Notes: generated by a model not told the origin, from the letters alone. Positions 1 to 5,189 are shown, counted from the stretch's first letter. The stretch: 5,199 bases of DNA from a bacterium (GCA_004299495.1 SCPY01000116.1:1-5199), one strand, 5' to 3'. A program made the numbers and translations.

Positions 1-113
1 CGGAATTCCAGGGATTCGATAATCTGCTCTTGGGAAGCGGCATCTTGGGAACAGGCAGGATTGAGCGGAAACAGTAAAAGAAAAGATACCATAAGAAAAG
101 ACCGTGCTTTCAT
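1..113 (-). CDS. N-terminus of exported protein, probable secretin PilQ/GspD (cut by window edge)
   Basis: Only the first 37 codons are present; the gene runs off the low-coordinate end. The ATG at 113-111 is preceded by AAGGAA (121-126) with a 7-base gap, a good ribosome binding site. The peptide has a classic Sec signal: basic start (MKAR), hydrophobic core at about residues 5-17, then NPACSQ. A signal peptidase I cut after Ser22 fits the small residues A20 and S22. The segment before Cys21 (N-P-A) is a poor lipobox, so a lipoprotein is less likely. The last visible residues, IIESLEF, resemble the 'isLdF' strand at the start of the N-terminal domains of secretins. The position after PilM-N-O-P homologues is where pilQ normally lies. 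If correct, it forms the outer-membrane ring through which the filament or substrate passes. Export is seen directly; the secretin identity is inferred from synteny and a very short motif. Confidence 0.6.
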   Translation of the reverse strand, partial: MKARSFLMVSFLLLFPLNPACSQDAASQEQIIESLEF

Positions 114-164
114 AACTTTTTTCCTTTTATTCGCCCCGCATTAATTCCCATTTCCCGGCATAAA

Positions 165-638
165 CTATTCCCGCGGCATGACCAGATAAAAGCTCTGCTG
201 GCCCTTGCGCAGCATTACCCTATTCCTCTGGATCTCGGTTACTTCGTATTCCCCTATTGTATCACCTTTTTTTACAATTTCACTATTTATAAACGCGAAG
301 CCATTCTTGTTTTTCCCGAGGGATATTCCCTTAAGCTCGAGGCTGGCCCTTTGATAATCCCTTGCCGTCCGCGAACTGCTAAAGGGGTCTCTGCCCCATT
401 CTAATTTTATCCGCTCTTTTTGCAAGGCAAGGTCGTTCTCATCCGCGGACGAAGCAGGCAGAAAAGGCTCGCCACGGCTGTCTGCTTTTCCCGGAGAGGC
501 AGATAACGATTGAGCCGCGGGGACGGATTCTTGAGCTTGGCCTTTGGACGGTTTTTTCTTAAGGCTGCTAGCGGCCAGCGCGATAAGAATCACAATGCCA
601 ACGGCAATAACAGCAAGTTGAATCTTTTCTTTAGTCAC
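165..638 (-). CDS. pilP: PilP/GspC-like inner-membrane to secretin linker protein
   Basis: 157 residues. A single N-terminal membrane segment (about 7-24) is followed by a long low-complexity linker rich in Ala, Ser, Pro and charged residues (about 26-78). Next comes the GRDPF motif (82-86) typical of PilP and GspC, then a small beta domain (about 99-155) with the family pattern: a start at LKGIS, a hydrophobic strand at FAFI, then VKKGDTIG, and a closing strand near VMLRKG. This is the homology-region/PilP fold that contacts PilN-PilO on one side and the N0 domain of the secretin on the other. Start: GTG at 638-636, directly after the TAG of the PilO gene with no intervening base. The classical pseudomonad/neisserial PilP is a lipoprotein; this one has no lipobox cysteine and is anchored by a membrane helix like GspC. 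A 51-base gap separates it from the putative secretin gene. The family assignment is strong; whether the machine is a pilus or a secretion system is open. Confidence 0.82.
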   Translation of the reverse strand: MTKEKIQLAVIAVGIVILIALAASSLKKKPSKGQAQESVPAAQSLSASPGKADSRGEPFLPASSADENDLALQKERIKLEWGRDPFSSSRTARDYQRASLELKGISLGKNKNGFAFINSEIVKKGDTIGEYEVTEIQRNRVMLRKGQQSFYLVMPRE

Positions 639-1271
639 CTATATCTCCCAGACCAGATATGTGCTTACCATCAAAGTAACCAGGAGTTCGCTCGGCGGCG
701 CCTCCCGCGGTTTTTCCGGAGTTTTTCCGCCTTCGGAAAAAGCCGGTGCCGCCTTTGCCTTTTCTTCCTTCATTTTCTCTATAGACAGCTGCTCTATGAC
801 GCAGGCAGTGGACAATTTGCTGACTGCCTTCAGGTACTCCCCAAGCGTTTTGTAAGGACAGGACATGACCAGCTCTATATGCGCTGAGCTCATTCCGGGT
901 GGTAAGTTTTCGTCGCCGGTATTTATGTCTTCGCGCGGCCGGATAGAAATGACGTTGATATTAAGCGCGCTTGCCGGATGCGCCAGCGATTGGATTATTT
1001 TAGGCAATTGCCTTGAGGTTGAGCCCATCTCTTTGAGTTCCCTGGCCTTAGCCTCTATGTCTTCTATCGCCTTTTGCGGATTGCTAAAATTTCTTACCAG
1101 GCCATGCGACGCCTGCAGGCGTTCCTGGCTTTCCTGAAATTCGGCTTTCAGCCTTCTGCCGTACGCGAATATAAATTTGCCCGGGAAGAAGTATAAGCCT
1201 ATGACAATAAGCGAGCATACCCCGAAGGTAATTCCCATCCGCAGCATTTTGTTTTGCGTAATTACGAACAT
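639..1271 (-). CDS. pilO: PilO/GspM-like inner-membrane alignment protein
   Basis: 210 residues, near the usual PilO length. Layout: short cytoplasmic tail, one membrane helix (about 13-30), a periplasmic charged helix likely to form a coiled coil (about 38-85), then the PilO alpha/beta domain (about 88-208). Recognisable parts are LPKIIQSLAH, followed by a strand around INVISIRP, then HIELVMSCPYKTLGEYL and a second strand near VIEQLSIEK. The final strand (LLVTLMVSTYLV) is separated from the rest by a Lys/Ala/Pro/Glu-rich loop at about 167-194. PilO pairs with PilN in the periplasm and with PilP. The ATG at 1271 lies one base after the TGA of the PilM-PilN gene (TGA-T-ATG). No good Shine-Dalgarno sequence is visible, so translation probably depends on re-initiation by ribosomes finishing pilMN. 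The assignment rests on topology, fold pattern and position, because the sequence of this family is poorly conserved. Confidence 0.8.
   Translation of the reverse strand: MFVITQNKMLRMGITFGVCSLIVIGLYFFPGKFIFAYGRRLKAEFQESQERLQASHGLVRNFSNPQKAIEDIEAKARELKEMGSTSRQLPKIIQSLAHPASALNINVISIRPREDINTGDENLPPGMSSAHIELVMSCPYKTLGEYLKAVSKLSTACVIEQLSIEKMKEEKAKAAPAFSEGGKTPEKPREAPPSELLVTLMVSTYLVWEI
645..649 (-). promoter_or_regulatory. Ribosome binding site GGGAG fixing the GTG start of pilP
   Basis: GGGAG lies inside the last codons of the upstream PilO gene, 6 bases before the GTG at 638-636. There is no competing in-frame ATG near the start, and the membrane segment begins a few residues later. It supports GTG initiation immediately downstream of the PilO stop codon. 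Confidence 0.6.
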
Positions 1272-1272
1272 A

Positions 1273-3063
1273 TCAGTAGGTTAACCGGCAGTCTATCACA
1301 AAGTCCGCCGAGGGCACGGCAGAATACATGTCCGGGCTGCTGTAAGCCAGGCGCGCGCGGCTAAAGTAAGGCGATTCTTCAAGCGCCAGCACATATTGCA
1401 TAAGCTCTACATCCACAATGGCATAGCGCGATGAAATTTTTCCTTCCAGCCGCAGGCCGCCGGGGTCGTTATCAGCGCCCGCCGTTATTTTACTCAGGAT
1501 GATTTCGTCGGTAGAGATATTGCTCAATTCCTTAAGTACCCCCGGCCAGTTTGGCTGTTTGCTTCCGGCCTTCTCAAGCAGGGCTTTTCTCTGCTCTATT
1601 TTTGTTTTCGTATCCAGATACTCTCTTGCCTTTTTTGCCGTAGGCTCCAGGCGCAGTATCTCCGCTTCTGTTTTTCCAATCATAGCCTTTATCTTGAGCG
1701 CGTCTATATAGGCTAACGCGTAGTAACAAAGGCTTAAAGCCAGGATTATGGGAAAGGAAATTTTGAGAACAAAATTTAAGAAAGCGGCCTTTTGTTCTAA
1801 TTTTTCTTTTGCCGGCAGGAGATTTACCCTTGCGCCGTTTCCTATGGCTATGCCAAAGGACGCGGCAAGATGGGGCGAGGCCTGCTCCATTACCATCTCT
1901 TGCCTGGCAAGCCCCGCGTCCTGCCAGCCTTTTACCGCTTTGAGCGCGGGCAGGGTTTCCACTTTCTTAAGCTCTTTGAGATTGTTCAGAAAGAATTTAT
2001 TCAGGTTTTTCAGGCGCGAGCTTCCTCCGGTGATAAGCAGCTCCTCTATGGCCGGCGTTTTAAATGTGGAGATGTAATAATTAACGGTCCGGTTGATCTC
2101 CATAATCAGGCGTTCCAGGGTGGTCCTGAGCATGGCCGCGATCTGTTCTCCCAGGAGCGCTCCGAAGTCGGTGAGGAACTCTATTTTTGCTTCGTCCTCC
2201 AGCGGGATGCCGCACTGGCGCTTAATTTTCTCCGCCTCCTCAAGGCTGATGGCGATTTGGCCGTTGGCTGTGGGTATGGTTCTGGCAAGAGCGTGTGTAA
2301 GATGGTCGCCGCCGATGGGAATCTCGCGGGAGAAGCGAAGCAGGCTCCCCTTATAAAAATTAATGGTGGAGCTGTTTGCCCCCATATCCATAAGGGCGAT
2401 GGTTTTTTCCGGCTCAAGCTTTACGCAAAATGGCAGAATATTACCCAAAGAATCGGCGATTGTGCTTAGGCCGATAGGCCTAAGCCCCGCGCCTTTAATA
2501 AATTGCGCCTGCTCTTCAAGCATAACGCGGTCGCAGGCAACGCAGGTTACCTGCAGGGTATACAGCCCCTTTTCATCGCGGTGCTGTCCGGTGACAAAGA
2601 AATCAAAGATAATAGCGTCTAAATTTAACTGAAAGGGAAGGCGTTTTTTCAGCTCCATGCTCACCGCTCCCCTCAGGTCTTTTTTGTTTAAAACGGGAAC
2701 ATTGAGAGAGAAAATATACACGCCTTTGCCCCAGACGGTTAAGCGGCAGAGATTGGTTTTTACTCTGGCGTCCGCGGTAAATGCCTTGAGCCATTCCTGA
2801 ACCAGCCGTTTTTTCTCGGCGGGGTTTTCCTTTGCCGGCGGCGGAAGAGTGCGGGTAATATAATTTGCCAGGTAAAAGCCCCGGGCAGTTTTCTGTATCT
2901 GGGCGATTTTTACCACGCTTGAGCCGGCGTCTATTCCGATTACGCTCTGGGTAGAGACGAAAATATTCTTTAGGAAAGAAAAGATATTGCCGGAAGGAAA
3001 TTTTGGCTCTGATTTCGCGGGCGGATTTGGGGTTTTTGTTCCCGAGACATTCGGATTGTTCAT
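1273..3063 (-). CDS. PilM-PilN fusion: actin-like cytoplasmic domain joined to membrane/periplasmic PilN domain
   Basis: 596 residues in one uninterrupted frame. Residues 1-38 are a Pro/Lys/Asn-rich, probably disordered extension. Residues 41-405 are PilM: IGIDAGSSVVKI (42-53, first phosphate loop, D45), the second phosphate loop at MDMGANSSTINF (225-236, D226), IPIGGDHLT (248-256), EEAEKIK (275-281) and the adenosine motif LLITGGSSRLKNL (342-354). All nucleotide-site motifs look intact. RVNLLP (412-417), the PilN motif that docks onto PilM, follows directly. Then come one membrane helix (about 430-453), a charged coiled-coil stretch (about 455-500) and a PilN-like periplasmic domain (about 503-596). 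PilM and PilN are usually separate; GspL of type II secretion has this joined layout. No ATG, GTG or TTG start lies in frame at the junction. The start is fixed: an in-frame TAA sits immediately before the ATG at 3063. No Shine-Dalgarno sequence is visible; a promoter lies just upstream. Confidence 0.9.
   Translation of the reverse strand: MNNPNVSGTKTPNPPAKSEPKFPSGNIFSFLKNIFVSTQSVIGIDAGSSVVKIAQIQKTARGFYLANYITRTLPPPAKENPAEKKRLVQEWLKAFTADARVKTNLCRLTVWGKGVYIFSLNVPVLNKKDLRGAVSMELKKRLPFQLNLDAIIFDFFVTGQHRDEKGLYTLQVTCVACDRVMLEEQAQFIKGAGLRPIGLSTIADSLGNILPFCVKLEPEKTIALMDMGANSSTINFYKGSLLRFSREIPIGGDHLTHALARTIPTANGQIAISLEEAEKIKRQCGIPLEDEAKIEFLTDFGALLGEQIAAMLRTTLERLIMEINRTVNYYISTFKTPAIEELLITGGSSRLKNLNKFFLNNLKELKKVETLPALKAVKGWQDAGLARQEMVMEQASPHLAASFGIAIGNGARVNLLPAKEKLEQKAAFLNFVLKISFPIILALSLCYYALAYIDALKIKAMIGKTEAEILRLEPTAKKAREYLDTKTKIEQRKALLEKAGSKQPNWPGVLKELSNISTDEIILSKITAGADNDPGGLRLEGKISSRYAIVDVELMQYVLALEESPYFSRARLAYSSPDMYSAVPSADFVIDCRLTY
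1813..1830 (-). other. PilN-type RVNLLP docking motif at the PilM/PilN domain junction
   Basis: Codons 412-417 of the fusion read R-V-N-L-L-P. In separate PilN proteins the (I/V)NLLP motif lies at the extreme N-terminus and inserts into a groove of PilM. Here it starts only a few residues after the last PilM strand (SFGIAIGNG), so docking would be intramolecular or between neighbouring fusion molecules. The motif is seen directly; the mode of docking is inferred. Confidence 0.75.
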
Positions 3064-3075
3064 TTAATTAAGCGT

Positions 3076-3104
3076 ATTCTATAAGCTTTTTACCTGCCAG
3101 TCAA
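3076..3104 (-). promoter_or_regulatory. Sigma70-type promoter for pilMN, likely giving a leaderless transcript
   Basis: On the minus strand, TTGACT (3104-3099; 5 of 6 to TTGACA) and TAGAAT (3081-3076; 5 of 6 to TATAAT) are separated by exactly 17 bp. The end of the -10 box is 12 bases from the ATG at 3063, so the predicted start is about position 3069. That leaves roughly 6 untranslated bases (AATTAA), too short for a Shine-Dalgarno sequence, and none is present. It would let pilMN, pilO, pilP and the secretin be expressed apart from the prepilin genes upstream. This is a prediction from consensus match and spacing only. Confidence 0.6.
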
Positions 3105-3111
3105 GGCTTAT

Positions 3112-3124
3112 CCCAAAATTTGGG
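3112..3124. promoter_or_regulatory. Palindrome CCCAAA-N-TTTGGG upstream of the pilMN promoter, possible operator
   Basis: A perfect 6-bp inverted repeat around one central base (plus strand CCCAAAATTTGGG). It begins one base after the stop codon of the 91-residue gene and ends 7 bp upstream of the -35 box. It makes a poor RNA hairpin (very small loop) and has no U-tract, so a terminator is unlikely. Its symmetry and place suit binding by a dimeric regulator. It is short and could be chance. Confidence 0.3.
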
Positions 3125-3125
3125 T

Positions 3126-3401
3126 TTATCGCTTGGACGCCCTTACCTTGATAACCGCGAGCTCCTGAAAGATTTTTTCCTGGTTGCTTAGGACCTGGTC
3201 TAATTTCCTAAGGATTTCACGGTTTGAGCTTTTCAGGTCATTATTCAACCCGCCGATTTTCGCTTCTAACGCGGCCGTGTCTTCAGCGTAATCAGGGGCT
3301 GCCGCTGGCCCCGCGGAGTATTTTTGCGCGCTCAAGGCGAATCTTAGGCCCAAAGAGGAAAAAACAACCACGAGCAAAATAAGCAAATTTTTTTTTAGCA
3401 T
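3126..3401 (-). CDS. Small membrane-anchored or exported coiled-coil protein, unknown function
   Basis: 91 residues; I do not recognise the family. The start is convincing: ATG at 3401 with a strong GGAGG (3409-3413) 7 bases upstream. Two lysines and a hydrophobic run (about 5-19: LLILLVVVFSSLG) form a signal peptide or anchor; AxS-type cleavage near Ser24 is possible but not clear. An Ala/Pro-rich spacer (about 28-40) is followed by an amphipathic, charged helix (about 42-88) with leucine/isoleucine at heptad-like spacing, expected to form a coiled coil. There is no cysteine. It sits between the prepilin and pilMN, 26 bases after the prepilin stop. The topology resembles the helical stalk part of PilN/PilO, and a periplasmic partner of that complex is a plausible guess. 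It could equally be a dispensable membrane peptide. It is probably a real gene given its ribosome binding site and placement. Confidence 0.7.
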   Translation of the reverse strand: MLKKNLLILLVVVFSSLGLRFALSAQKYSAGPAAAPDYAEDTAALEAKIGGLNNDLKSSNREILRKLDQVLSNQEKIFQELAVIKVRASKR

Positions 3402-3427
3402 CTTTTCGCCTCCGTAACAATCTCAAT

Positions 3428-5152
3428 TTATTGTTCCTGCCATTCAATGGCAGGAAAACCCCAGGTAAAACCGGTTAACCGGGTAAGGTCGCTATCGTAC
3501 TTTAGCCGAACCTGTCCGTCAAAGGTGACATTGCTTCCGTATGCCGCCTTGGCATCCAGATAGTTAAAGAAGAGATTTCCATTCTGGGTATAGAGCATAT
3601 CGTCAAAATCTCGCTTGCCGCGCTTGGCGTTATCGCTTCCTCCCGAAGGCGTATCCGGTGAAGTTATATCGCCGTTTTGCGTGGCCAGGTTAGGATACAC
3701 AAACGGCCTTTCGGTGAAGTGGATTCTGTTCGGGCCCTTAATCGCGATATCGCCTTCGGCTATCAGGCTGGTGCGCCGAAAAATTACGTTTCCGTCTATA
3801 CTGCCCGGCTCCCAGTCCTGCCTGTCACGCAGGTCAAAAAGCGCGTCAGACATTATATACCAGATGGTTTCTCTGAGGACATTGTCTCTGTACCGTTTTA
3901 CCTCTCCAGCCCAGTTGCCGGCAGCCCATGCGGAACTCCCTAAATCTACGCTGTCATCTATCCTGACGCGTGCCTGCCTGGCATTCGGCACGTTTTGAAT
4001 CACACCCCAGTCGCTGTATGCCCAGGTTCCCCGGCTAAAATTTCTCATCACCTGATTATTCCATTGGTTCAAAGGAGCGGTGAAATAATCGCAGGAAAAA
4101 TCTACCGTATAATAGCTACCGTTTAAATCGGAGTCCGGGGGAGAGCTTAAAATCTTTGGCACGACGCTAACTCTGTCGCCAACGGCCCAGTCTACCACAC
4201 TGGTTAAATCCGTGGTATTAGCGCCAAGCGTGCTCTGAATTTCTCCCCAATTCCCCGCCTCCCAGCTTCCCCTGCTGATATTCCTGAGCGCCTGTCCGTT
4301 CCATTGGCCGGGAGGATTAAAAATATCAGTAGAATCAACCGTTATTCTGCTTCGTCCGGGCACTACCTCGCCTATGTCTGTAATCACAGCTGTCCGCGGC
4401 GCTGCCCAGGTATTCGGCCCGCCGGGAGAATATGCAGGATTACTCGCCTCTGATTCATAATATGCCATATCAATTGCGGGATATGGCTCGGAGGCAATTA
4501 TTCTATCGTCTCCTGTTCCGTCAAGAGGAAGCGGCGAGGCCCCATTGCGGTAATCCACATTCAGCTCGTTATAAGTTCCATCTCCGTCACCGCTGTAATA
4601 CAGCGCCTGAACATCTCCGTTTAGGTTTGATCCGGGATGCATCGCGCTCCAGTCAAAAAGGTTTTTTGCCTGCAGGACTTTATTAAAACTACCCAGGGTT
4701 ACCGATAATTTTGTCTGGCGCATTGCCCTGCAGTTTCCGGAGCAGGCGTTATTATTAGCTTGAGGGATAAACCCTCTTGCCTCAATTACCGCGTCTCCGT
4801 TTTCGGTTCCGGAGACAGGATTGCGGCAGCAGATATTATATTGGCCGGCCCCAAGGCTGTGGGGCGAAGATAACCAGTCGCCGTTATCATTGCAGTCAGA
4901 GTCCACGCTGCCGCAATTAGGGCCTCCTGTTCCGGAGCGGGTCCTCCAGCAGGAGTTTTGCGAGAGCTGATTGAGCGCCCATTGGCTGCCTGCCTCAGCC
5001 AAACTCAACGCCTGCTCTGAATCAAGGTTACGCAGGTTTGTTTCAAAATCTCCGGTCTGCAGATTCGCTAAAGTCCAGCCCAGGGCCGCAAATAGCATCA
5101 TCGCGAAGATTACGATAATCAAGGCCACGCCTTCGCGGCTATTAGTTTTCAT
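3428..5152 (-). CDS. Large PilX/GspK-like prepilin with internal tandem repeat
   Basis: 574 residues, much longer than typical PilX (about 200) or GspK (about 300). The N-terminus has a type III prepilin signal: short basic leader MKTNSREG, predicted cut after Gly8, then the hydrophobic helix VALIIVIFAMMLFAALG. Mature residue 5 is Ile rather than Glu, as in GspK. The helix continues into SEQALSLAEAGSQWALNQL (45-63), the PilX N-terminal pattern. Residues 68-141 hold seven cysteines and Asp/Asn/Gly-rich loops. Residues 283-306 and 363-386 are two copies of a repeat. The C-terminal part (about 445-550) is beta-rich with short strands such as SLIAEGDIAIKG, as in large PilX-like proteins. It is probably a minor pilin at the filament tip, possibly in adhesion or priming. 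Ribosome binding site AAGGAA (5162-5167) lies 9 bases before the ATG. The frame stays open upstream to the window edge, so a longer start cannot be excluded, but the prepilin leader fits this ATG. Confidence 0.8.
   Translation of the reverse strand: MKTNSREGVALIIVIFAMMLFAALGWTLANLQTGDFETNLRNLDSEQALSLAEAGSQWALNQLSQNSCWRTRSGTGGPNCGSVDSDCNDNGDWLSSPHSLGAGQYNICCRNPVSGTENGDAVIEARGFIPQANNNACSGNCRAMRQTKLSVTLGSFNKVLQAKNLFDWSAMHPGSNLNGDVQALYYSGDGDGTYNELNVDYRNGASPLPLDGTGDDRIIASEPYPAIDMAYYESEASNPAYSPGGPNTWAAPRTAVITDIGEVVPGRSRITVDSTDIFNPPGQWNGQALRNISRGSWEAGNWGEIQSTLGANTTDLTSVVDWAVGDRVSVVPKILSSPPDSDLNGSYYTVDFSCDYFTAPLNQWNNQVMRNFSRGTWAYSDWGVIQNVPNARQARVRIDDSVDLGSSAWAAGNWAGEVKRYRDNVLRETIWYIMSDALFDLRDRQDWEPGSIDGNVIFRRTSLIAEGDIAIKGPNRIHFTERPFVYPNLATQNGDITSPDTPSGGSDNAKRGKRDFDDMLYTQNGNLFFNYLDAKAAYGSNVTFDGQVRLKYDSDLTRLTGFTWGFPAIEWQEQ
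3434..3456 (-). other. Perfect 10-bp hairpin in the last codons of the prepilin gene
   Basis: On the minus strand TTCCTGCCAT and ATGGCAGGAA flank a 3-base loop (TGA). The stem ends 3 bases before the TAA stop at 3430-3428. The downstream sequence (CAATAAATTGAG) has no U-tract, so this is not a standard intrinsic terminator. It could slow ribosomes at the end of the gene, protect the upstream message or mark a processing point before the next gene. The inverted repeat is exact; any role is inferred. Confidence 0.5.
3995..4066 (-). repeat. Internal protein repeat, copy 2 (prepilin residues 363-386)
   Basis: Copy 2 reads QWNNQVMRNFSRGTW, four residues, then WGVIQ. The aligned positions are Q-W-N, Q, R-N, S-R-G, W, W-G and I-Q. 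The DNA of the two copies has diverged, so the duplication is old and not an assembly artefact. Both copies are preceded by a similar VD(S/F)..(D/C)xF-like strand. Confidence 0.75.
4235..4306 (-). repeat. Internal protein repeat, copy 1 (prepilin residues 283-306)
   Basis: Copy 1 reads QWNGQALRNISRGSW, four residues, then WGEIQ. It is identical to copy 2 at 14 of 24 aligned positions, with no gap, offset by exactly 80 residues. The pattern of a short strand, N-x-S-R-G turn, W, then G-x-I suggests a small beta module, followed here by WAVGDRVSVV (322-331). The function is unknown. Confidence 0.75.
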
Positions 5153-5189
5153 CCTTAAAGATTCCTTGGGTATACCTGAGCTTTTAAGG
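5153..5189 (-). promoter_or_regulatory. Nested inverted repeat around the prepilin ribosome binding site
   Basis: CCTTAAA (5189-5183) and TTTAAGG (5159-5153) form 7-bp arms. Between them lie the 8-bp palindrome GGTATACC (5176-5169) and the AAGGAA ribosome binding site (5167-5162). The outer stem would abut the ATG and could affect initiation. It is AT-rich and short, so chance is quite possible. Confidence 0.2.

Noticed and set aside
48..62. Lipobox in the truncated exported protein at Cys21.
   Set aside because: The residues before Cys are N-P-A, lacking the usual Leu at -3; a signal peptidase I site after Ser22 fits better.
1813..1860. The PilM/PilN junction as a sequencing error or lost stop joining two genes.
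   Set aside because: There is no ATG, GTG or TTG in frame near RVNLLP, no ribosome binding site before it, and both domains run in one frame with a natural short linker. A true fusion is the simpler reading.
1870..2469. A 199-codon open frame on the plus strand.
   Set aside because: It lies wholly antisense to the well-supported PilM domain, its product is rich in Gly, Phe, Lys and Arg without recognisable motifs, and it has no sensible operon context. Other plus-strand frames (for example 510-887 and 3615-3998) are rejected for the same reason.
3112..3124. The CCCAAA-N-TTTGGG palindrome as a transcription terminator.
   Set aside because: The stem is short with almost no loop and no U-tract follows on either strand; a promoter directly follows instead.
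3064..3125. An N-terminal extension of PilM upstream of 3063.
   Set aside because: An in-frame TAA sits immediately before the ATG, so no upstream start is possible.
3434..3456. The 10-bp hairpin as an intrinsic terminator.
   Set aside because: The following bases (CAATAAATTGAG on the minus strand) contain no run of U, and the stem lies before the stop codon of the gene.
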